DNA from: Tannerellaceae bacterium
GTDB taxonomy: Bacteria > Bacteroidota > Bacteroidia > Bacteroidales > Tannerellaceae
Direction: 5' to 3'
NCBI GenBank assembly: GCA_031266215.1
Contig: JAISBL010000024.1
Coordinates: 1 to 53,217, forward strand
Length of the DNA: 53,217 bases
Shown: positions 10,382 to 20,000 of the stretch, one piece after another
How the letters are laid out: each line of letters starts with the position of its first letter
Position numbering within the stretch: the stretch's first letter is position 1
Program-made: the position numbers and the translations under genes
The notes under the pieces: model-generated
Told to the model about the DNA's origin: nothing
The model's input: the letters and a program-made list of their open reading frames with translations, nothing else
The model's database searches: none

Positions 10382-10867
10382 TTACTCCAGGTACTTTCTC
10401 CAGTAATACATATCAGGCGAAACGGCCTCGAAGCCAAGACTACGGTAGAGGCTTTGAGCCACGCGATTATCCTTCCTCACCTCAAGCGTCACACGCGAAG
10501 CGCGCCTCGAGGCAGCCTCGGCGATGATGCCGTCGAGCAGCATCCGGCCGACGCCACGCCCGCGGTAATCTGGGCGGACTATCACATCGTGTATATTGAC
10601 CATCGGGCGGGCCGTGAAGGTGGAGAAGTTCTCAAAAGCCACCAGTAATCCCACATACTCCCCGCCGGCAACGGCAAGAAGGACAATGGAAGACGGACGT
10701 GTACTCAAACCTTCGATCAAACCGGCCTGTTCGGCCTCCGTCAGGGGAACGCCCCCACCCATTCCGTCATTTATATATACGTTTATCAGGTCAACGACCG
10801 CCCGCCTGTGCGACTGATCGGAATAATCGCAGGCCGTGATGTTAATGTTAGTTGTTTCTGCTGTCAT
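10382..10867 (-). CDS. GNAT family N-acetyltransferase
   Basis: IVRPDYRGRGVGRMLLDGIIAEA...VTLEVRKDNRVAQSLYRSLGFE. Confidence 0.9.
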   Translation of the reverse strand: MTAETTNINITACDYSDQSHRRAVVDLINVYINDGMGGGVPLTEAEQAGLIEGLSTRPSSIVLLAVAGGEYVGLLVAFENFSTFTARPMVNIHDVIVRPDYRGRGVGRMLLDGIIAEAASRRASRVTLEVRKDNRVAQSLYRSLGFEAVSPDMYYWRKYLE

Positions 10868-11207
10868 ATCAGATAAGTGTTTTTACCATATCAATATCAT
10901 CTTAAATCATTCGTTTATCAGCCCGTAAAAGTACTTCTTTTCCCTGCAATTTTCACCCTTTGGGATGACTGACGGGCATTGCCACATCCGGCGGGCAGGG
11001 CGGTGCGGATTGACGGCAGACACGCACAGGCAGTAGCGAAGGCTTATTCTGGCTCACCCTCCGTAATTGTGGAGGCGTTTATACCCAGTACTGCGCCCGG
11101 TTACGCACATTTGACGCCCACTACGTCAGCACACCTGAATATTGAGGCCCTAAGGACTTAAAGTCTTAAAGACTGCACGACAAGAGGCAATGGCGTCAAA
11201 AGAGTAG

Positions 11208-11251
11208 CGGGCGTCTTTCCCCGGATTCACCCGGAGGAAAAGACGCCCGCC
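11208..11251 (-). terminator. Long hairpin downstream of the fimbrillin at 11316, homologous to 422-466
   Basis: GCGGGCGTCTTTCCCCGGATTCACCCGGAGGAAAAGACGCCCGC. Confidence 0.6.
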
Positions 11252-11315
11252 CCGAAAAACGCAAATCTTCACATGTTAAGGAAGGCTCTGGGTATTACTC
11301 CAAATTGGTTTTATA

Positions 11316-13292
11316 TTATTGTTGAATGCAGCGTACCGGTAAACCCCAGGAGCGGTTAACTGATCCTCCGTTGCCTATATTCTGGTTTATCTGAAGAAAG
11401 AAGCACAGCGAACCAGCACCGTTAAGGCCGGCTGTCCATGTGGTTGCAATATAGGTGTTACCAGCACCCGAAAACGCAGTTCCGTTATAATACCCTCTTG
11501 GCGCAAAATAAAGATACTCACCTGTATCACCGGTAAACCGGAACCTTTTATCATTATTGGCGTCGATGATCACAGCCTTACCACCATAAAGAGGCTGGCA
11601 CTCTGTCCATGTAGGGACCCTCCAACCGTCTGGGCAGGGCCCCTGCTCTCTTTCGCCCGACCAGAGAGCGTCATTCCTCGGAGCTGTCAACCAGTCACCC
11701 GAGAGACTGGCAGCAGCGTTGCCAATAGCTTTATTTGTGTATTCTTCACTTTCAGCGACCTCAAGTGTAACAGGGCCGTGTACTCTTGTCAGCGCTTTGC
11801 CCGGCCCTTCCTCAGGATACAGCGGAGTATTGCGGCCCCACTGGAAATGATAACCGCCCTGCGCCAGGGTTGCAATAGAGTCAGTAGACACAGCCACTTC
11901 GGTAGCGCCCACGTTAACCGGCGCCCAGTATATTCCGCCGGCAAGCACCGGCTTGAGCCCGGCTTGTATCTCATACCTTGGGTCGGTATAATCCGGCACG
12001 CTTATAATGCTGACGGAATCCTTATCGCCGGTTGTACCTGTGAGCCTGACTTTGAGGTCAACGGGCACTTTCGTTATAGGCAGACTGATAGTGACAGTGC
12101 TCATGTAGCCGGAAGAGTAAGTCATAGGTACCGGTTCGCTGATGCCGACGCTGATAGCTCCGGCATGCGTACCGTGAAGGGCCTCAATCTCGCCGAGAGT
12201 AGGTTTGGCTTCTGTCGCACTCACATAATACAACTGTGCGGATGCAGCGCCGGTAGCATCTGAATAATCCACTATGCTGTAACCGTCACTGTTGGTGCTG
12301 GTGCTGACTCCATTGCTGGAGGAAACAACAGGATTAAACCCAATAGAGACGCTTCCCTCTTCGAAGGTAGGCAGGTTATCGGTATCGGTCCAGTCGGCAA
12401 CCACAAGTTTAAAGGTCAGGTCGGAGCCTGTTGCACTCTGGGTGACCATTATCCGGTACAGCTTGTTGGCGTCTACCGGCTGACTGGCGGCAAGGGGGAT
12501 AGAGTACGTTTTGTTATTGGCCGTGACGGTAATAACCGTACCAGAACTGCCTGCACCAAGTGTAGTGGGATAGAGGTAGAAGCTCTTACCGGTGTTAGCC
12601 AAAGCTGTTCCCGCGATCTGATAAGTAAGTCCACCTGCGTTGGGAGCGGCGACGGTGGTGTTGTGATCCAGTACCTTACCCGTTGGAGCGGCATTGGTGA
12701 TTCTCACATTAGTAATATCGATACCATCTGCAATAACGTCAAACCTTGCCACACGCCGTTTGAGCGATACATTGATTTCATTGGTCTGGCTTTCGATATC
12801 CGTTACTTTTACGTATGGCTGACCGGAGGCCAGAGCGTTAGACATCACAAAAGGAGCCGCGAGCGGTGAGCCGGTGGTGTAAGGCGTCGTAACGGCTGAA
12901 GCCAGTACGCCAATTAACTCCCCTGAGTTAATAGAGGGCAGTGAATGGCTGGCAGGAACTTTGACGAAGACAAACCGTCTTTCCCCCGAGCCGGCGACGG
13001 AGACTGTGAACTTTCGCCCTGTGCTTTCCGGCGTACCTTCGCTGTAGGTACGCGTAGTGCGGCTGATGAATTTATCATCCGCGTCAAACATGTAAATGCC
13101 GAGGACATCATTATCGGCGCCGTTTTCGGCGCCTTCACCGGCGGCATAAGTAACTGCCCTCCCGGCATCGGGAAGGATGAAGGCGAGCCGTCCCTTTTCG
13201 ATAGTTACGCCTCCTTCTTCAGGATCGCCTGCTCTGCTGCAGGCGGAGGTGGCGATGATGGTCGCCACGAGAAAAAAACCAAGATGTTTCAT
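11316..13292 (-). CDS. Fimbrillin (Mfa-like) lipoprotein with C-terminal FISUMP domain
   Basis: MKHLGFFLVATIIATSACSR lipobox; Mfa-like N-terminal region with KRRVARFDV and KSFYLYPT; C-terminal FQWGR...GPCPDGWRVPTWTEC...FAPRGYYNG...LPVRCIQQ. Confidence 0.85.
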   Translation of the reverse strand: MKHLGFFLVATIIATSACSRAGDPEEGGVTIEKGRLAFILPDAGRAVTYAAGEGAENGADNDVLGIYMFDADDKFISRTTRTYSEGTPESTGRKFTVSVAGSGERRFVFVKVPASHSLPSINSGELIGVLASAVTTPYTTGSPLAAPFVMSNALASGQPYVKVTDIESQTNEINVSLKRRVARFDVIADGIDITNVRITNAAPTGKVLDHNTTVAAPNAGGLTYQIAGTALANTGKSFYLYPTTLGAGSSGTVITVTANNKTYSIPLAASQPVDANKLYRIMVTQSATGSDLTFKLVVADWTDTDNLPTFEEGSVSIGFNPVVSSSNGVSTSTNSDGYSIVDYSDATGAASAQLYYVSATEAKPTLGEIEALHGTHAGAISVGISEPVPMTYSSGYMSTVTISLPITKVPVDLKVRLTGTTGDKDSVSIISVPDYTDPRYEIQAGLKPVLAGGIYWAPVNVGATEVAVSTDSIATLAQGGYHFQWGRNTPLYPEEGPGKALTRVHGPVTLEVAESEEYTNKAIGNAAASLSGDWLTAPRNDALWSGEREQGPCPDGWRVPTWTECQPLYGGKAVIIDANNDKRFRFTGDTGEYLYFAPRGYYNGTAFSGAGNTYIATTWTAGLNGAGSLCFFLQINQNIGNGGSVNRSWGLPVRCIQQ

Positions 13293-13818
13293 ATTGAATA
13301 ATTTTAAATTACATAACAAAGCTACTGTATATCAACCGAATACCCTCAACAAAACCATCACATAAGATCATCTCTGCCGTGCTATTCCCGCCCCGATAGT
13401 TCACCATTCCCGGCCTCAGACAGGTACAAACATTCACCATACCAACCCGCGCATATTTCCGCCATCGCCGGCGACGCCAACAGACTATTGCAGACCAGTC
13501 TTTTAACCCATAATCAGATAAACCCGTAAACAGCAGTCTGCGATGGACGAATCACCCCGGCAGAAAGCTAAAAACATAGAGGCATAAGGCATCTCTTATC
13601 CGAAAGCCACGGCAAAACACACCCCTGTTGAACAGCTTTGCAGTTCAGCAAGTGTTGTGCTGCTCTGCCCCGAGCTGCGCCCTGAAGGACAGGGGTCCGC
13701 CGGTAACAAACGGAATATTGACAGAAATTACCGGAGTATTAAATGCGCCTGCTCTGGGTTTTTATTTTGAAAAGTAAGCCCTCTCTTTATATATTTCTTC
13801 AAAAAGAGCCGGCCCCGG

Positions 13819-13914
13819 GATAAAGCGGCTGTCCGGTAAAATATGTGCTTTTATTCATGTGATATTTTTGTTGTCTGCAGGTACAAAGTTATCGCTAAAA
13901 GGACTGATATTTCA
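13819..13914 (+). repeat. Left copy of a ~95-bp direct repeat flanking array B
   Basis: GATAAAGCGGCTGTCCGGTAAAATATGTGCTTTTATTCATGTGATATTTTTGTTGTCTGCAGGTACAAAGTTATCGCTAAAAGGACTGATA aligns with 14355-14450. Confidence 0.85.
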
Positions 13915-13930
13915 TGTTTTATGAGAAAAC

Positions 13931-14328
13931 AAACCCATCCCACGAGAGATGAAACCCATTACACAAGGGATGAAACCAATCTCATGAGGGATGAAACCAA
14001 TCACACGAGGGATTAAACCTATCACACGTGAGATGAAACCAATCACACTATAAGATAAACCCATCCCTCGAGAGATTGAACCCATCCCACGAGAGATGGA
14101 ACCTATCACACGAGAGATGAAACCTATTACACGAGAGATGAAACCAATCACACGAGAGATGAATCAATCACACGTGAGATGAAACCTATCACACGAGAGA
14201 TGAAACTCATCTCACGAGAGATGAAACCCATCACACGAGAGATGGAACCCATCATATGAGAGATGGGTTTATTTTTGCGAAAAATGGAATTCATTTCACG
14301 TGGGATGGAATTTATCTCACGTGGGATG
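13931..14328. repeat. Array B: sixteen 21-bp tandem units (13931-14265) plus two outlying units (14286-14328)
   Basis: Consensus AAACCNATCACACGAGAGATG with dyad CATCTC-ACGA-GAGATG; all contiguous units are 21 bp except one of 20 bp. Confidence 0.95.
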
Positions 14329-14354
14329 TGGATTCATTTGACGCTAAATAAAAA

Positions 14355-14450
14355 AATAAAGCGGCTGTCAGGTAAAACTATGCACTTTTGTTAATGTGAT
14401 ACTTTTGTTTCCCGCAGGTACAAAGTTGTTACTAAAAGGGTGATACTCCA
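14355..14450 (+). repeat. Right copy of the direct repeat flanking array B
   Basis: AATAAAGCGGCTGTCAGGTAAAACTATGCACTTTTGTTAATGTGATACTTTTGTTTCCCGCAGGTACAAAGTTGTTACTAAAAGGGTGATA. Confidence 0.85.
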
Positions 14451-14592
14451 TTACGGGAATATCAGCCCTTAATTATTAAGAAAATTATGTTTTTATCAGA
14501 TAGTGTTTTTTGTAAAATGTATTATTAGTTATGCAAAGCAGACATATGTATATTTTTTAACCGTTATTCTTTTTTTTGTCTATTCATTTTAC

Positions 14593-14600
14593 TAGCTTTG
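14593..14600 (+). promoter_or_regulatory. Candidate promoter -7 motif for the fimbria cluster
   Basis: TAGCTTTG matches TAnnTTTG; an upstream T-run ending in TTTG (14575-14578) is closer than ideal for the -33 element. Confidence 0.4.
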
Positions 14601-14800
14601 CGACAAATCAGGGTTTAAATGATGAATAATAATCTGTTATAATCAGACGAAATGATAACCGTGCATTTTGTTGAATATGACAGAGAAATAGACAGAAGAC
14701 ACATGAAAACGGATAACTAATCTTTTTCTGCTGTTTTAGGAGTTTTAGCTATTAGGGAACGATTTTTAAATAGGAGAAATTATTAAATAAAAAGGGAAAC

Positions 14801-17044
14801 ATGAAGAAATGGAGCATTTGCATAATGGCATTGCTGGTATCGGCCTGTGCTTCGGATGAGACAATTGTACCTGGTGCGCTTATTCTGCCGCAACAGCCAG
14901 GTGATTTGTCTATTCGTATTTCATTCCCGGAAAGTAGCTCGGCCACAAGGGCATTAACCGTGGATGATGAGAAAAAGATAGAAAGTCTTAAAATTTTTGT
15001 TTTTACCGACGCCGGTGCACCGGGAATAAGCCGCGACGATAAATATGTATACATGATAGATGTCCACCAGGACAGTATCAGAGGGAATGCGACAGCCCGG
15101 ACAGTGAATGTTGCAATTAAGAAACTTCTCCCCGGGGATCCGATACAACGTTTTGTGCTTGTGGCAAACATGCATAATACGCCGGGCATCAGCCTCAATT
15201 TAACAGAAGACGTTTCAACGGAGGAAGACCTTATTGAGCAACTCCGCTTCTCCGCTACTGCAAGGTGGGGTACAACATTGGCCGAAAATGATCCTGCAAA
15301 GTTTTTCCCCATGTGGGGAACGAGCATTTTTTACGATGCCAACGGACTTCTGACAGCTTCGCCCATATTGGTGGATATGACCCGCGCATTAGCCGGGATA
15401 GAGGTAGGAGTAGACATCAACAACCCGGAGGCGGGAGATCCTGCGATAGGATTCGGTTCTGTCTTTGTGATAGATAGTGTATATATATGTAACGTGAATG
15501 ACTCGGCATACATCGCCCCTGCCGATTGGAAAAAGCATATAAATACCAAAAAGGCAGATATAGGATATAAATTCCCATCCAATGGGCTCAGGCTGGAGCG
15601 AAGCATATATGTCCCCGGTACCGACTCATTGATTATAGTCAGCGGAGACACTACGCACCTGCCGCCTTTCCTGGTGCTCAAAGCAAGATATTACAACGGA
15701 ACACCTTATTATTACCGCATAGACTTTACGCGAAACAATGAATATATACCCCTGTTGCGAAGCAATAAATACGTTATCAATATAACCGGCATACGTTCCA
15801 CAGGTTACGAAACGTTTGCCGAAGCCCGCAACGCACCCGTACTCCCGCTCAACCCCAACCTGGTACTCGACGGTACAGATCCTGTAACAAAGAATATCAA
15901 CGACATTATTTATCTCGATAAATATTGGCTGGGAAGCGAGGCCACTGACGTAAAGATGGACTGGAACACACAGGGGGCAGTTATCAGGGTAGCTACATCT
16001 TACCCCGGAGGCTGGACGGCAAAGCTTACCGCTACCTCCCCGGACTTTAGCTGCAGCGCCAACAGCAATCTTAACACAGTGACAGTTTCTCCTATATCAT
16101 TTAATACGACAGGACTTGCCCGCACAGTAACGGTAGAACTCTCGGCCGGCACCCTCAGGCAGTACATTAATGTGACACAAAGCCCCGGCTCAAATACGTA
16201 TGTGGTGAGAAAGGGAGACGTTGTTACCATACATAAGTCGTCTGCCAATATAGATGGCGTAAACAGGGCCGGCTATATTACAAGTGCAAATCAGCGGTCT
16301 ATAAATAGTAGCAATAACATCAACCTGCTGACTGTAGATAATGGCGGATATATTACATTCATGGCCCCTAACCAGCCGGATATCATAACCGTTACAGCAG
16401 GTAATGGCGGCGGCAACACCCTATGGGCCTGGACTGTCTGGGTGGTAGACGATATTAATTATTTTGAAGACCCGGCCGGTCAACGGCATTATAACGGGCA
16501 TACCTTTATGGATAGAGACCTGGCCAATGGGCTACGCTACCAGTGGGGACGTAAAGACCCTGTCGTGCTCCCCGCCGGACTGACCATTGCACCTGCACCG
16601 GCGAATATGAATGAGCAGGAAGCCGTTAAAAACCCATTCACATTCTATACCAGCCAGGCATCTCCGTTTGACTGGATGACCGCCGGCCAGAATAACAACC
16701 TCTGGACGACTATCGACGGCGAAAAAGGCCCGTACGACCCCTGCCCCTTCGGCTGGCGCGTGCCTCCTGCAGAAAATAATGAAGCCTCGCCCTGGACAGG
16801 TTTTACCAACGGGAAAAACGGTATGAATATTGACAATACGGGCGGACTTAGCGGTTCGGACGGCACAACGCCACTCGCCGGACGACTCATCTGGGGAGCT
16901 TCGGCACGTGGAACCGAGGCTTACCTCTACGACGCCGCTTCAGGCTCCCATAAAAGCGCCCGCCGATCAGCCGCATACCCTGTACGCTGCATGCGCGATG
17001 CTAAATATCCGGGCGGCTCATTAATAGTGAATACAGGCATTTAG
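14801..17044 (+). CDS. Fimbria-associated lipoprotein (DUF4906/Mfa2-FimB-like) with BACON-like and FISUMP-like C-terminal domains
   Basis: MKKWSICIMALLVSACAS lipobox; BACON-like TARTVTVELSAGTLRQYINVTQSPG region; YQWGRKDPV...DPCPFGWRVP...AYPVRCMRD. Confidence 0.75.
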   Translation: MKKWSICIMALLVSACASDETIVPGALILPQQPGDLSIRISFPESSSATRALTVDDEKKIESLKIFVFTDAGAPGISRDDKYVYMIDVHQDSIRGNATARTVNVAIKKLLPGDPIQRFVLVANMHNTPGISLNLTEDVSTEEDLIEQLRFSATARWGTTLAENDPAKFFPMWGTSIFYDANGLLTASPILVDMTRALAGIEVGVDINNPEAGDPAIGFGSVFVIDSVYICNVNDSAYIAPADWKKHINTKKADIGYKFPSNGLRLERSIYVPGTDSLIIVSGDTTHLPPFLVLKARYYNGTPYYYRIDFTRNNEYIPLLRSNKYVINITGIRSTGYETFAEARNAPVLPLNPNLVLDGTDPVTKNINDIIYLDKYWLGSEATDVKMDWNTQGAVIRVATSYPGGWTAKLTATSPDFSCSANSNLNTVTVSPISFNTTGLARTVTVELSAGTLRQYINVTQSPGSNTYVVRKGDVVTIHKSSANIDGVNRAGYITSANQRSINSSNNINLLTVDNGGYITFMAPNQPDIITVTAGNGGGNTLWAWTVWVVDDINYFEDPAGQRHYNGHTFMDRDLANGLRYQWGRKDPVVLPAGLTIAPAPANMNEQEAVKNPFTFYTSQASPFDWMTAGQNNNLWTTIDGEKGPYDPCPFGWRVPPAENNEASPWTGFTNGKNGMNIDNTGGLSGSDGTTPLAGRLIWGASARGTEAYLYDAASGSHKSARRSAAYPVRCMRDAKYPGGSLIVNTGI

Positions 17045-17069
17045 TTTTTAATTAATCTAATAAACAGAA

Positions 17070-20000
17070 ATGATCAATTTAGTTCCTACAACAAAAATAA
17101 TACTATCAGGAGTTCTATTTTTAATCCTCTCTCCAATAGCATCCGCCCAGGTGCTTTTTGATGCGCCGGGGTACGTTCACACAGGCAACGTAACCGCCTG
17201 CTTCACATACATGGGCGAGGTAGACTTTACCTCCGCGTACAGGTTTACGCCCAATACGGTGTATGGTACAGACGACCCCAGCTCTGATTACTACTTAAAC
17301 GGATATTCAATACCTCTGGTTGCCGACCTCAATCATGACGGGTATCCGGAAATTGTAGCTCTTGGGGTAACGGCAAATAATAGCTCCGGACGCTATAACG
17401 GCATCCGGATATTAAACGGGCAAACAGGACAAAGAATAGCCAAATTACCATTTAAGCAGGGCACTGCCGATATAAGCGGTTATTTTGAGTATAATAATTA
17501 TCACCCGTCTCCATCTCCAATAGCGCTTGTCGATTCCGATCGCGACGGTATTATTGAGGTAATCATGGCGTTCCCCAATGGTGGTACCGCCACTTCCAGT
17601 TATCGCAGTACGCTTTCATCTTATGAAATAGTTCCGGACGGTGCAACCTATACGCTTCGGGAAAAATGGCATAGTTCAACTAACTATAATGCCCCGCTCA
17701 CTGCCACTTCCGACTACCATAAACCGATACCGACGGTTGTTGATCTGGATGGCGACGGCATACCCGAAGTGGTGGTATATAATAAAATATATAACGCTGT
17801 GAACGGTCATTTACTGGCAACGCTTGAAACCCTGGGAACCGACGCCTTTATCGGGCGCGATCCTAATATGTATGATGATGATAAATTTGTCGGATTCAAC
17901 TATGTATATGACCTGGATATGGACGGCGTCTACGATGTGGCTGCCGGAGGGAAGGTATACAAAATAACGGCAGGGGCCATAAATAACGGAGACAGGACAT
18001 TTAACTATACTACGCATCCTGTGTCGTCGACACCTGTAGATACGCCGACAGGGGTGGCCGATATTAATGGCGATGGCATACCGGACGTAGTTTGTGTATT
18101 TGTGGAGCGCCGATCAAGTTCTAGCGGAAGGATCATGGTCGTTGTCTGGAACCCGGGGTTCCTGGCTACCGATGGCAATGGGAATATTGTTCCCGGTAAT
18201 TTGCAGCCACAGCTCCTGGCAATGCAGACTTTCGGCATGTCGAGCGGTACGGATGGCAACTTTGGCTCTAATTCATATGTATATATAGGAGACATCGACG
18301 GGAGGGAACAGGTTGTAAACGGTAAGACCTACCGGCTGCCCGAGATAGCGATATTGTCAGGGAAATATCGCTATGCAGCGACTACAGGATCAAACCCGTC
18401 ATCACCATTGGGAATACATCCGAATATCCCCTCCGGCTCTTTCCCGACGAGTGACGCCTCCAGCGGCGGATCCACCAGTGGAAGGGAAGGAGACCTGATA
18501 GGATTTACATGGGATGCCAGCGACGGTCTTAACTACTCCAACCGGCTGAAACTTTCCTTTGTTCTTGAACATGATGACCAGTCAACGGAAACAGGCTTTA
18601 CGATGTTTGATTTTGACAATGACGGCGTGCTGGAAATCTGCTATCGCGACGAACAGTACCTGCGAATTATAAAGCCGGTAAAACCCTTTATAAAACTGGG
18701 GTCTACAACTGCTGCGGACGGTATTGTCTTCAGGGAGGCGGTAAAATCAGGTACAGGGTTTGAATACCCCGTCATAGCGGATATAGACAACGACGCCTCC
18801 GCCGAAATGGTGGTAATGGGGCATCCTACCAGTGATGCCGCTTTCAATGGATTTGTGTATGCCGTAGGCAACGGCACAGGCGGTAAATTCGCTCCCGCCC
18901 TGCCGGTATGGAACCAGTTTATGTACGACCCGTTCAAGATTGACATAGACCTTAAGACTCCCACCGCGGCCGAAGGGCGCCATGCCATCAACCGGCTGGA
19001 CCCCGAATTTACTTTCAGGCGCGAGATTAAGGATGTAAACAACCAGGTGGTCAAGACCATTGAAGCCTTTCAGCCTTTTAACGGCACCCTCATACAGGCG
19101 CCCTATTTCACGGCCGATACGCCGGCTCTGTTCCCGCAGCAAAAGCTCAAGTTCGAGCCGATTGTCTACAAAACGGCGGCATACATCATTGACGCCCAGG
19201 ATGCCGATCCCGCCAAAAGGCCAAGGATCGTGACCGGGCCTCCCTACTATGCAGAAATAACTATCGGCAACTGGGCCGGCTCCCTGTCAATCATACCACG
19301 TAATACACCCATCACAGTGTACCGTAACAACCTCATCTCGCAGGCTACGTATGTAAACAAGTACCCGCTGAGCAGCCCGGATCTGAGGCATGAGACCTCT
19401 CCCGGATCAGGAACTTTTGCCGCTCCTACAAACTCATTCGCCGGCATTCAGCCCGGCGGGGAGATACGTATACGTATACCCATAACTGATGTGAACGACG
19501 TTTACTGGGTCAGGCTGGCCGACGATAGCGGAGGCTCGCCGTGGATATGGCGTTTCGGGCTTGACGACGACCCGCTCGGCACCGAGTCCAACCCCGGGCT
19601 TGGCATAGGCGTCGCCCGCCGGCAATACCGTGACTGCGACTGGGAAGACCAGAGCGTCAGGGTGTCCAAATACCGCACCTTCGACGACGCAGCCACCGTA
19701 CAGGAATACCATCCGGTGAAGATCGATATCCTTGATAACGACTTCCTCCCCGATTACAGCCCGTACGACTTCTACCTCGGCCTCACCCTTTCGGATGCAA
19801 ACATTACCATGCAGCCTAAAGCCGGCTACCTCACATATTCAGGCTCCGGGCATAACGCCGCAGTAGAATACCACCACGACGGCCGTGTGGCGCTGACCGC
19901 CGGCATAGACTCCTTCCAGTATTCCTTCACCTTCAGCAACCCCGAATACAACCCCGCCCAGAATACGACGGTCACCTCCATGGTTTACATCTATGTACTG

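Noticed and set aside
13480-13560. CCATCGC...AGACT / AGTCT...GCGATGG inverted segments in the fimbrillin intergenic region
   Set aside because: Arms are broken and spacing uneven; could be chance, not enough for a feature.
13912-14151. 79-aa heptapeptide-repeat ORF (MIGFISRVIGFISRV...)
   Set aside because: It exists because the 21-bp repeat is a multiple of three; no clear RBS or promoter, and it is contained in the tandem array. Kept only as a note under array B.
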